From positions 1 through 15,495 of the forward strand of contig JBFWMP010000055.1 in assembly GCA_050251575.1 (NCBI GenBank): a stretch of 15,495 nucleotides of DNA. The letters run 5' to 3'. The DNA is from X23 sp050251575. Lineage in GTDB: Bacteria; Bacillota; Clostridia; SK-Y3. The notes beneath the pieces are model-generated. The model was not told where the DNA came from. It made no database searches and saw only the letters and a program-made list of their open reading frames with translations. Positions 1 through 7,061 of the stretch are shown here, piece after piece; the stretch's first letter is position 1; each line of letters starts with the position of its first letter. The position numbers were made by a program, and so were the translations under genes.

Positions 1-43
1 TTTCTTGGGCTCCTGCGTCGTCTTTAATAACCTGACGACCACT

Positions 44-96
44 ATATATAGCGTAACAAATAACACAATTTAACGATAAGGCTCCATATATAGCGT
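44..96. repeat. Two copies of ATATATAGCGT, 42 bases apart
   Basis: The 11-mer ATATATAGCGT occurs at 44-54 and again at 86-96. The 42-base period is about four turns of DNA, so both copies would face the same side of the helix, as expected for a pair of regulator-binding sites upstream of a promoter. No protein is known to bind here. The match is short and AT-rich, so chance is possible. Confidence 0.3.
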
Positions 97-143
97 TTTA
101 CGTGCTAAGACGCGGACGGTTAGTCGTTTTGAAGAATAAGACG

Positions 144-192
144 GGGTGCCAGAAGAGGAGCCAGGTAGGAAACCTGGCACCGGCAGGCTCCT
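144..192 (+). promoter_or_regulatory. Leader RNA with competing hairpins
   Basis: Several stems are possible and exclude each other. GCCAGGT (160-166) pairs with ACCTGGC (172-178) around a 5-base loop. GGTGCCAG (145-152) pairs with CTGGCACC (174-181). AGGAGCC (156-162) pairs with GGCTCCT (186-192). No T-run follows, so this is not a standard intrinsic terminator. Its place about 260 bases upstream of a long polysaccharide operon would suit an antitermination or attenuation element. That role is inference; the complementarity is directly visible. Confidence 0.4.
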
Positions 193-252
193 TCTTAGCA
201 ATTTTAATTATTTTGATAGAAAGGAATAAAACTTACCACCTAGCCTCGAAAG

Positions 253-268
253 CTGCATAAATATGCAG
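253..268. promoter_or_regulatory. Operator-like palindrome CTGCATA-AA-TATGCAG
   Basis: A perfect 7-base inverted repeat with a 2-base centre lies in the leader. Its size and symmetry suit a dimeric DNA-binding regulator or a small RNA hairpin. No regulator gene is present in the window to pair with it. Confidence 0.3.
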
Positions 269-386
269 GAATTGAGGGGTTTTAGGATATTGGGTTGTTT
301 GAGTTGAAGCAGCGTGAGAGAGGGCGAGGAAGAGGTTAGCCACACCACATTTTAAGCGTAGAGCTGAAATAGGTGGTAGGGAACTT

Positions 387-434
387 ATGAACATAGGGTG
401 GGAGTGGGGAGTTCCTGATGAGGGACTCATTTGA
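387..434 (+). CDS. Possible 15-codon leader peptide ORF
   Basis: An ATG at 387 follows a purine-rich AGGG (378-381) at 5-base spacing and opens a 15-codon frame that ends at TGA 432-434, about 20 bases before the start of the PglE-like gene. It contains two Trp codons. It could be a translated leader that couples ribosome loading to the first gene. It could equally be chance, since short frames with a plausible ribosome site are common. Without conservation data this is only a candidate. Confidence 0.15.
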   Translation: MNIGWEWGVPDEGLI

Positions 435-453
435 ATATTTAAGGACAGGATTC

Positions 454-1575
454 ATGAACAAGAGGATTTATCTCTCATCTCCGACCATGCATGGTTTGGA
501 GATGAAGTACATACAAGAAGCGTTTGACACCAATTGGGTTGCTCCTCTTGGCAAGAATGTAGATGAGTTTGAAAAGGAGATGGCTGCTTACGTTGGAGTA
601 AGGCATGCTGCTGCTCTGGTCAGTGGCACCAGCGCTCTCCACCTTGCCATCAAGCTCTGTGGTGTCAAACCGGGAGACATCGTCATCTGCAGTGATCTGA
701 CCTTTTCTGCTACCGTTAACCCAGTCTCGTATGAAGGCGGCATTCAAGTCTTCGTCGATAGCGAATACGATACCTGGAACATGGACCCAAGAGCTTTGGA
801 GATTGCGCTGAAGAAATACCCCCAAGCCAAGGCCGTGCTTGTTGCTCATCTGTACGGAACACCTGCGAAGATGGATGAGATACTTGCCTTGTGTGAGCAA
901 TACAACGTTCCATTGATCGAGGATGCAGCTGAGAGCCTTGGGGCAACCTACAAAGGAAAGCAGACTGGAACCTTCGGAAAATATGCTGCTCTCTCGTATA
1001 ATGGCAACAAAATCATCACAACGAGTGGTGGAGGAATGTTCCTCTCCGATGATGAGCAAGCAGCAAAGAAAGTCCGGTTCTGGGCTACCCAGTCGAGAGA
1101 CCCTGCTCCCCATTACCAACATAGTGAGATCGGGTACAACTACCGTATGAGCAACATTGTTGCTGGTATTGGTAGAGGCCAGCTTGTCTATCTCAATGCG
1201 CATATCCAGAAGAAGAGGCAGATCTATGAAACCTATAAACAAGCTTTCAAGGATTTGCCTGTCTCAATGAATCCGCATACTGTAGACAGTGAGCCAAACT
1301 TCTGGCTTTCTTGTTTGCTGATTGATAAAGACTGTCCGGTTACTCCTACTCAGATTCGTGAAGCCTTGGAGAAAGAAAACATAGAGAGTAGGCCAATCTG
1401 GAAACCCATGCATCTCCAACCTGTATTCCAAGGACATGAGTATGTCACTGTAGATGCTGATACTGATGTAGGAGCAGAGGTGTTTGAGAGGGGATTGTGT
1501 CTGGCGAGTGATGTGAAGATAACTGAGGAAGAGATAGAGAGGGTTATCGACATAGTAAAGGGTTGTTTCAAGTAA
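454..1575 (+). CDS. pglE: PLP-dependent UDP-4-keto-sugar aminotransferase (PglE-like)
   Basis: This is a 373-residue DegT/DnrJ/EryC1/StrS-family aminotransferase. Family members convert a nucleotide 4-keto-6-deoxy sugar to the 4-amino sugar using pyridoxal phosphate, with glutamate as the usual amino donor. The sequence follows Campylobacter PglE closely: N-terminal LSSPTMHG, the NWVAPLG segment, EDAAESLGA (cofactor-ring Asp157) and SYNGNKIITTSGGG, in which Lys186 is the expected Schiff-base lysine, followed by GYNYRMSN. The likely product is UDP-4-amino-4,6-dideoxy-GlcNAc, a bacillosamine precursor. I chose the ATG at 454 over the one at 418 because AAGGA (441-445) sits 8 bases upstream and the protein then starts where relatives start. 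The pglC-like gene follows after 1 base. The acetyltransferase PglD and dehydratase PglF are not in this window. Confidence 0.9.
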   Translation: MNKRIYLSSPTMHGLEMKYIQEAFDTNWVAPLGKNVDEFEKEMAAYVGVRHAAALVSGTSALHLAIKLCGVKPGDIVICSDLTFSATVNPVSYEGGIQVFVDSEYDTWNMDPRALEIALKKYPQAKAVLVAHLYGTPAKMDEILALCEQYNVPLIEDAAESLGATYKGKQTGTFGKYAALSYNGNKIITTSGGGMFLSDDEQAAKKVRFWATQSRDPAPHYQHSEIGYNYRMSNIVAGIGRGQLVYLNAHIQKKRQIYETYKQAFKDLPVSMNPHTVDSEPNFWLSCLLIDKDCPVTPTQIREALEKENIESRPIWKPMHLQPVFQGHEYVTVDADTDVGAEVFERGLCLASDVKITEEEIERVIDIVKGCFK

Positions 1576-1576
1576 C

Positions 1577-2251
1577 ATGTATAGGAAGTACTTCAAGAGA
1601 CTGTTTGATGTTATTTGTTCTCTCCTTGCCTTGATTGTGCTTTCTCCTGTGCTTCTAGTTACTGCTATTTTGGTAAGATTCAAACTTGGTAGTCCAGTCA
1701 TCTTCAGGCAGAAACGTCCTGGTCTTCATGAAAAGATATTCACCCTCTATAAATTTAGGACTATGACTGATCAGAAGGATGAACAAGGTAATCTTCTTCC
1801 TGATGAAGTACGTCTTACCAAGTTTGGGAAGATGCTTCGATCTACCAGTTTGGATGAACTTCCTGAGCTATGGAATATCTTGAAAGGGAATATGAGTATT
1901 GTGGGGCCGAGACCTCTACTTATAAAAGATATGGTGTTTATGACTGATGTACAACGGGAGCGGCATATTGTCAGACCAGGACTTACTGGATTAGCTCAGG
2001 TAAATGGTAGAAATGCGATTAGTTGGGAAGCTAAGTTGCAGTATGACTTGGATTATCTTAGCCGAATAACCTTTTTAAGAGATTTAGCTTTGATCTTTAG
2101 GACATTGTATAAAACAATTAGGAGAGATGGTATTTCAGAGGAAGGGAAAGAGACTGCTATGGATTTGGGGGATTATCTGCTTGATCAGAAGAAGATCTCA
2201 ATTTCTTTTTACAAGGAAATGCAAATAAAAGCACAGGAAGTGCAATGCTGA
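1577..2251 (+). CDS. pglC: Undecaprenyl-phosphate phosphoglycosyl transferase (PglC-like)
   Basis: A 224-residue monotopic phosphoglycosyl transferase of the bacterial sugar transferase family. It would transfer an amino-sugar phosphate from UDP to undecaprenyl phosphate at the cytoplasmic membrane face, the committed first step of repeat-unit assembly. Visible features match C. jejuni PglC almost position for position. These include a basic N-terminus (MYRKYFKRLFD), one re-entrant hydrophobic helix at about 12-35 with Ser23-Pro24, KFRTM at 59-63, the catalytic Asp93-Glu94 in SLDELPE, VGPRPLL, RPGLTG and QVNGRNAISW. It has only the single catalytic domain and lacks the extra N-terminal membrane region of WbaP types. 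The C-terminus runs about 20 residues beyond PglC. It starts 1 base after the aminotransferase stop, so the two genes are probably co-translated. Base composition falls toward the AT-rich core along this gene. Confidence 0.92.
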   Translation: MYRKYFKRLFDVICSLLALIVLSPVLLVTAILVRFKLGSPVIFRQKRPGLHEKIFTLYKFRTMTDQKDEQGNLLPDEVRLTKFGKMLRSTSLDELPELWNILKGNMSIVGPRPLLIKDMVFMTDVQRERHIVRPGLTGLAQVNGRNAISWEAKLQYDLDYLSRITFLRDLALIFRTLYKTIRRDGISEEGKETAMDLGDYLLDQKKISISFYKEMQIKAQEVQC

Positions 2252-2310
2252 TTAATAGTATTATTCTTATAAAGAGATTAAGACTTGCAAAGCCTATAGG
2301 GTTAAAATAG

Positions 2311-3066
2311 ATGAATTCTAAACCTTTGATCTCGATTATAACTCCTTGTTTTAATGTTGAGAACTATATTTCTAGAACGATAGAATGTATTTTAGCTCAA
2401 TCATATAGTAATTGGGAATTGCTTCTAGTCGATGATAAATCAACAGATGCAACAATACAGATTATTCGAGATTTTTTACTAAAAGATTCTAGATTTAAGT
2501 TGATTACATTGGAAAAGAATTCTGGACCAGCAGTTGCGAGACAAACTGGTATTGATAACGCAAAAGGTGAATATGTTGCATTTTGTGATTCTGATGATTT
2601 ATGGGAACCAGAGAAGCTATCAATTCAAATTCCTTTTATGCTTAATCAATCTCTAGAGTTTTCGTGTACTGCATATGCACAGATTTCAGAAGAGGAACAG
2701 CCTAATGGGAGAGTGATTCATCCTAAAGAAAAGGCTGACTACAAAACAGTTTTAAAATCGTGTCCGATTGGTAATTCTACTGTGATAGTTTCTAAAAACC
2801 TAATTGATCGGGTTCGTATTCCTAACATTAGAAAGAGAAATGACTACGTTCTTTGGCTCGCGCTGCTCAAAGAAACTCCTTTTTGCTATGGGGTAGATCA
2901 AGCTTTGGTAAAGTATCGCCTAAGGTCAGATGGCATATCGCATAATAAGTTCTCACTTGTTAAGTATCATTGGTATATTTATAGAAGGATTGAACGATTG
3001 TCGATTTTATATTCAATTTTTCTAATACTGAATTGGGGTCGATTAAAAGCATTTAATATAAAATAA
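2311..3066 (+). CDS. Family 2 glycosyltransferase (TuaG-like)
   Basis: A 251-residue GT-A-fold glycosyltransferase of family GT2. It starts with SIITPCFN, has the nucleotide-binding VDDKSTD (Asp41-Asp42) and the metal-binding FCDSDDLW (DSDD at 93-96), followed by a short acceptor region. SGPAVARQTG and GNSTVIVSK resemble the teichuronic-acid enzyme TuaG. The C-terminal 25 residues are hydrophobic and basic and may touch the membrane. It probably adds one sugar to the lipid-linked intermediate; donor and acceptor cannot be read from the sequence. A weak ribosome site (TAGGG at 2297-2301) lies 9 bases before the ATG. The gene is clearly more AT-rich than the PglE-like gene upstream. Confidence 0.85.
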   Translation: MNSKPLISIITPCFNVENYISRTIECILAQSYSNWELLLVDDKSTDATIQIIRDFLLKDSRFKLITLEKNSGPAVARQTGIDNAKGEYVAFCDSDDLWEPEKLSIQIPFMLNQSLEFSCTAYAQISEEEQPNGRVIHPKEKADYKTVLKSCPIGNSTVIVSKNLIDRVRIPNIRKRNDYVLWLALLKETPFCYGVDQALVKYRLRSDGISHNKFSLVKYHWYIYRRIERLSILYSIFLILNWGRLKAFNIK

Positions 3067-3146
3067 ATTGCTACGATGTAAAAAAATAAATATGGAATAA
3101 AGTTCCTTCTTATGAGGTATGTTTTATTGAATTGTTTGGAAGTAAG

Positions 3147-4313
3147 ATGAAAATATTAATTATAGATCCATGGTGTGCAGATAAGTCAAATCTATATTAT
3201 TATACTACTGGTTTGGCTACCGGTATATCGGAATACGCTGATGTAACAGTTATCTGTCAGAAGAATTGTACAACGCCAGAAAAAATTAAGTATAATCTGG
3301 TAAAAAGGTTTTTTCCAATTTCCTATAAGATGAAACGAGATAAGTTTCGTTTAGCTGTACGTGGTTTCGAATATATTTATGCATATTTATATATTATTCT
3401 ATTAATTAGAAGAAAGAATTTTGATGTAATACATGTCGAATGGCCTTTGCTGTATTCTATTGATAAATTGATTTTTAAATATCTTAGAAAATCAACAAAG
3501 TTGTTTGTATTAAAGGCACACAATGTATTACCCCATTCAAGTGGTGACAAATATGTTAAGGTTTTTCGAAAAATCTATAGCATTCCTGTAGTAATTTTAT
3601 TGCATGGAGAAAGCCTAAAAGATGAATTTTGTTCCTATTTTCCTGAATATAGGGAAAAGATTGAAATACAACGTCATGGTATATATTTGAATCATTCGTT
3701 ATCGTACGATATTAATTTAATAGATGACGAAGTTGTCAAGAAAATTCTATCGAGTAGAAAGGTATATTTGTACTTTGGTTTTATACATTATGACAAAGGT
3801 GTAGATAGACTTATTAAGATTTGGGTTGAAGATTTTAGAAATTCAAAATCATTGCTTATTATTGCTGGTGCAGTAAGTGATCGATATAAAGACTTTGTTG
3901 ATTCTGAGGTTGCTCTGCAGAAAAGTGATAATATTTTATATTTAAAAGGTTTTGCTGAAGACAATCTTTTAAACTATTTAGTTGTAAAAAGTGATTTAGT
4001 AATTCTTCCCTACAGGGCAGGATCTATGAGTGGGGTGGCTTTTACCGCTGCTGAATTATCTACTCCAATATTATGTACAGATTTTGGAACAATACGAGAA
4101 TATGTCCAAGATAAAGTAACTGGCTTTATTGTTGAGAATGATAATGAATCGCTAAAAGAAGGTTTAAAGAGTATAGATATCCAGTATACAAAAGAAGTCC
4201 TTTCAAGTATTGGTGATTCTCTACATAAGTCTTTTTTGGAGAATTATGATTGGAAAGTTATTGGGGAAAAATTGGTACGAGAAGTATATTCTGCGCGTAT
4301 TAAGCAAGAATAG
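3147..4313 (+). CDS. Family 4 (GT-B) glycosyltransferase
   Basis: A 388-residue retaining glycosyltransferase with the GT-B double-Rossmann layout. The N-domain holds MKILIIDPW and HVEWPL, and the C-domain holds YFGFIHYDKGVDRLI (donor-domain start) and GVAFTAAELSTPILCTD. The usual EX7E pair of GT4 enzymes is incomplete: the second Glu (303) is present, but the first position is Ser295. Activity may therefore be altered or belong to a divergent subfamily. A TTG at 3132 extends the frame, but the ATG at 3147 with GGAAG (3138-3142) gives the normal start of the first beta strand, so I use it. The gene closes the first block; a 302-base gap rich in inverted repeats follows. Confidence 0.82.
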   Translation: MKILIIDPWCADKSNLYYYTTGLATGISEYADVTVICQKNCTTPEKIKYNLVKRFFPISYKMKRDKFRLAVRGFEYIYAYLYIILLIRRKNFDVIHVEWPLLYSIDKLIFKYLRKSTKLFVLKAHNVLPHSSGDKYVKVFRKIYSIPVVILLHGESLKDEFCSYFPEYREKIEIQRHGIYLNHSLSYDINLIDDEVVKKILSSRKVYLYFGFIHYDKGVDRLIKIWVEDFRNSKSLLIIAGAVSDRYKDFVDSEVALQKSDNILYLKGFAEDNLLNYLVVKSDLVILPYRAGSMSGVAFTAAELSTPILCTDFGTIREYVQDKVTGFIVENDNESLKEGLKSIDIQYTKEVLSSIGDSLHKSFLENYDWKVIGEKLVREVYSARIKQE

Positions 4314-4333
4314 TCTTCGGAGAATGGACTAGT

Positions 4334-4354
4334 ATATGAATATCATATTCATAT
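4334..4354. promoter_or_regulatory. Perfect 21-base palindrome in the intergenic gap
   Basis: ATATGAATAT, one base, ATATTCATAT form a perfect 10-base inverted repeat just after the GT4 stop codon at 4313. It is fully AT-rich apart from two GC pairs, so as RNA it would be weak; as DNA it looks like an operator. It has no T-run typical of a terminator. Confidence 0.4.
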
Positions 4355-4460
4355 TTGGGAGTCTGGAAAACGATTGTGCCCATTAGCAAATGAAGTCTAT
4401 TAGGAATGGAAAAGGTATTTATAAGTTAATGATTTTGTGAGTGTAACGTCTAATTTTTCA

Positions 4461-4508
4461 GTCTTAAGACAATATAAAGCAACCTCGATTTGCAAATTGA
4501 GGTTGCTT
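4461..4508. terminator. Strong hairpin, possible terminator
   Basis: AAGCAACCTC (4477-4486) pairs perfectly with GAGGTTGCTT (4499-4508), and the inner bases ATTT/AAAT extend the stem, giving about 14-15 pairs with a tiny loop. A separate 10-base palindrome GTCTTAAGAC lies at 4461-4470. No T-run follows the stem, so as a terminator it is non-standard. It could instead be a processing or mRNA-stability element that divides the first block from the second. Confidence 0.45.
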
Positions 4509-4516
4509 ATGCAATG

Positions 4517-4535
4517 TACTTAGTCATTCTAAGTA
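4517..4535. repeat. Inverted repeat TACTTAG-N5-CTAAGTA
   Basis: A perfect 7-base stem around TCATT follows the large hairpin after only 8 bases. The position, about 80 bases before the next gene, would suit either a second structural element of the same separator or an operator for a promoter of the second block. I could not pick out a convincing -35/-10 pair. Confidence 0.3.
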
Positions 4536-4615
4536 TGCAGCCAAATTTACGGTAATGCAAACTTTGGGGGCATTTCATATTTTCTTACGATTAGAACACT
4601 TCAATGGAGAAGAGT

Positions 4616-5806
4616 GTGAGAATATTTATCATTTCTAGAGGATATCCAAGTAATAAATATATTATGAATGGAATTTTCGAATATGATCAAGCAAAAGCAC
4701 TATCGGCAAGAGGCCACAAGGTTGTTCTTATTGTGATTGATCTTCGTTCGTTAAGACGTTGGAGGAAATGGGGTCGCGAGAGCTTATTTAAAGATAATGT
4801 ACATATTGAAGCTATTAATATCCCATTAGGAAGAGTTCCAAAGAGGTTGTTGTCGATTTTTGGGACCTTGGGGGTTAATATTGTTTATAAGGTATGTGTT
4901 AAGAAATTTGGAAAGCCTGATATTGTCCATGCTCATTTTTTCAAGATAGCACATTATGCGTCTAGAGGAATTAGGAATAGAGATGTTCCTTTAATTATGA
5001 CTGAACATAGTGCAGATATTAATAAGGATAACATCAAACATTCAGATAGAGTCATTGCACAATTTACTTATGATAATGTTGATGAAATTATTGCTGTAAG
5101 TCCCTCACTTCAGATTCGGTTACAAAAAACTTTTAATAAGAGATCTTTTTATATACCAAATATTGTCAATCTTGATATTTTTAAGTATAAGCCAAGGACT
5201 ATCGATGATAATATATTTAGAATAGTTTCTGTTGGCAATTTGATATCATTAAAAAGAATGGATAAGTTGATAGCTGGATTTAAGCGTTTTCATGAACATG
5301 TATCTAACAGCGAGTTGGTTATTTTTGGAGCAGGCTCAGAATTTAATAAATTAAAAGATCAAATTATACAGCTGAGTTTAGAAGAATCAGTTTTCCTAAA
5401 GGGTATGACTCAAAGATTATCAATTGCAAAAACGCTAGCAGATGCTTCTTGTTTTATCCTTGTATCATCAAGTGAGACTTTTGGGGTTGCATATATAGAA
5501 GCTCTTGCTTGTGGAGTTCCTGTTATTGCGACAAGATGTGGTGGTCCTGAAGAATTTATTCACCCAGGGAATGGTATTCTTGTTCCAGTTGATGATGATA
5601 GTGCATTATATAATGCAATGAAAGAATTATATTCAAATATCTATACATATGATAGGATGCTAATCGCAGAAGAAATTGTTAAGAAATTTTCTCCAGAAGC
5701 AGTTGCAGAATCTTTGGAACAAAAATATATAGAAATTCTCCGCGGTGAGAATGATAATAAATGTCCAAGGATTAATCAAAAACATGATTCTATTGGATTA
5801 TCATGA
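4616..5806 (+). CDS. Family 4 (GT-B) glycosyltransferase, GTG start
   Basis: A 396-residue GT4 glycosyltransferase. Visible are RIFIISRGYPS at the N-terminus, VHAHF and MTEHSAD in the acceptor domain, VSVGNLISLKRMD at the donor domain start, and SSSETFGVAYIEALACGVPV with both Glu of the EX7E motif (287 and 295). It would add a sugar to the growing lipid-linked unit, retaining anomeric configuration. An ATG at 4604 opens the frame but has no ribosome site. The GTG at 4616 has GGAGA (4606-4610) at 5-base spacing and starts exactly at the first beta strand, so I choose GTG. Its C-terminus overlaps the start of the Wzy gene. It begins the second block after the palindrome-rich gap. Confidence 0.88.
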   Translation: MRIFIISRGYPSNKYIMNGIFEYDQAKALSARGHKVVLIVIDLRSLRRWRKWGRESLFKDNVHIEAINIPLGRVPKRLLSIFGTLGVNIVYKVCVKKFGKPDIVHAHFFKIAHYASRGIRNRDVPLIMTEHSADINKDNIKHSDRVIAQFTYDNVDEIIAVSPSLQIRLQKTFNKRSFYIPNIVNLDIFKYKPRTIDDNIFRIVSVGNLISLKRMDKLIAGFKRFHEHVSNSELVIFGAGSEFNKLKDQIIQLSLEESVFLKGMTQRLSIAKTLADASCFILVSSSETFGVAYIEALACGVPVIATRCGGPEEFIHPGNGILVPVDDDSALYNAMKELYSNIYTYDRMLIAEEIVKKFSPEAVAESLEQKYIEILRGENDNKCPRINQKHDSIGLS

Positions 5807-7061
5807 AATGATTGTAATATTATTCTTTTATATTTTTGGTTTTTCAATTATTGGTACACTCACGTCAAGAGATCTTCTCATCCCAATTTTTGGGATATTG
5901 TATTTATTTGATAAACCATTTCGTGTCGAAATCCATCAGCTTTTTAGAATTAAGAAAATTATAAAAATATTTATTCTGATTATTAGTTTGGCATTTTATT
6001 CTATAGTGATTTCTATCTTTCGTAATACATATGATTATGAGGTTCCCAAAAAACTAATTAGTCTATTTCTGAACCTTTTTTTAGGTATCTTTGTTTTTGC
6101 AATGTATAAAAAGAATGAAAAGTCTGAGAGAATAGTTGTTCATCTCTTATATATTTTTATAGTTCAGTCTTCAATACAGTTTTTGTCATTTTCCATACCT
6201 GAAGTCAATAAGATTTTAGATATATTTAGAACTGATTTAACAATTAATGTTCGTCAACGTTATGCAGATATGCGTGGATTAAGTATTTCTGGTGTTACTT
6301 TCTTTATGCTTGCAGCTGGTTATGGGATGATTTATATTTTATTTTTTGAAAATATAAAAAAAATCTTTCCAAATAGGTTTTGGGGTAAGATTTTAGTTCT
6401 TATATTATTGCTTTTTGGAGGATTGTCAGCAGGGCGGACCGCAATTGTAGGATTTGGAATGGGATTCGGTTATTTTTTGTATAGAAATATTATAAATACA
6501 ACCAATCTAAAATTGCCAAAAATTTATCTAAGAAGTATTATCCTTGGAGTTTTGCTTTCCATTCTGTTGCTTAGTGTGGCCATACTCATACTAGATATCA
6601 GTGCTCTTAGTATAAAAATCCAGAACTTTATTAGATTCTCATTTGAATATATCTATAACTTTTTGGAATTAGACCAGCTAAGGACGAGTTCAACAGATCA
6701 TTTATTTAATGATATGTATTTTAAAATTCCTAAATCTACTATTCTCTTTGGCGATGGATTTTACGTAAATAGTGATGGCTCTTATTATATGCACACAGAT
6801 GCAGGGTATATGAGAAATATTCTATATTTTGGGATTGTTGGTTTCGTATTACTGTTTGTTTTACAGGTATATATGTTGAGTTGGGATCGTGGAAATAGGT
6901 TTTTGAGTTTTGTATTGTTGGTATACATTCTAGTTATACATATAAAAGGAGATGTATTGGGATATTCAACAATCATTCAGGACATTCTGTTCCTAATTCT
7001 TCTAAGAAATATAAAATTTGAAACAAGCCCAAATAGAACACGAGGGATTCATGCCATATAA
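5784..7061 (+). CDS. wzy: O-antigen polymerase (Wzy-like)
   Basis: A very hydrophobic protein of about 425 residues with roughly ten membrane segments and a longer polar stretch between about 270 and 330 that should face the periplasm. GLSAGRTAIVGFGMGFG and the segment FGDGFY...HTDAGYMRNILYFGIVG match the O-antigen polymerase/ligase pattern, in which a periplasmic loop with charged residues joins repeat units on the lipid carrier. The start is uncertain. GTG 5745, ATG 5751, ATG 5784 and ATG 5808 are all in frame. I prefer 5784 (AAGGA at 5767-5771, 12 bases away), but 5808 would begin just before the first membrane helix and just after the upstream stop. Either way it is closely linked to the GT4 gene. 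It is one of the most AT-rich genes here (line 6001-6060 is 16/60 GC by hand count). Confidence 0.82.
   Translation: MILLDYHEMIVILFFYIFGFSIIGTLTSRDLLIPIFGILYLFDKPFRVEIHQLFRIKKIIKIFILIISLAFYSIVISIFRNTYDYEVPKKLISLFLNLFLGIFVFAMYKKNEKSERIVVHLLYIFIVQSSIQFLSFSIPEVNKILDIFRTDLTINVRQRYADMRGLSISGVTFFMLAAGYGMIYILFFENIKKIFPNRFWGKILVLILLLFGGLSAGRTAIVGFGMGFGYFLYRNIINTTNLKLPKIYLRSIILGVLLSILLLSVAILILDISALSIKIQNFIRFSFEYIYNFLELDQLRTSSTDHLFNDMYFKIPKSTILFGDGFYVNSDGSYYMHTDAGYMRNILYFGIVGFVLLFVLQVYMLSWDRGNRFLSFVLLVYILVIHIKGDVLGYSTIIQDILFLILLRNIKFETSPNRTRGIHAI

Larger units (their letters stand above)
1..453. other. Non-coding leader region before the operon
   Basis: All three + frames hit stop codons early, and I see no protein I can recognise on either strand. 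The stretch holds a repeated 11-base motif (44-54 and 86-96), a set of competing hairpins (144-192), a short palindrome (253-268) and a possible 15-codon leader ORF (387-434), each listed separately. It lies directly in front of the first biosynthetic gene, so it most likely carries the promoter and an untranslated leader of the polysaccharide operon. I could not assign a -35/-10 pair with any confidence. No ops/JUMPStart-type motif is visible. Confidence 0.6.

Noticed and set aside
233..430. A 65-codon - strand frame in the leader region.
   Set aside because: Low-complexity Ser/Pro/Leu content, no convincing ribosome site and no recognisable motif. Probably chance.
418..453. Upstream ATG giving a 12-residue extension of the PglE-like protein.
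   Set aside because: The ATG at 454 has a better-placed ribosome site and relatives start there.
475..1242. A 255-codon open frame on the - strand inside the PglE-like gene.
   Set aside because: It lies wholly within a clear aminotransferase gene, resembles no protein family and has no neighbours on its strand. It is a shadow of the real gene.
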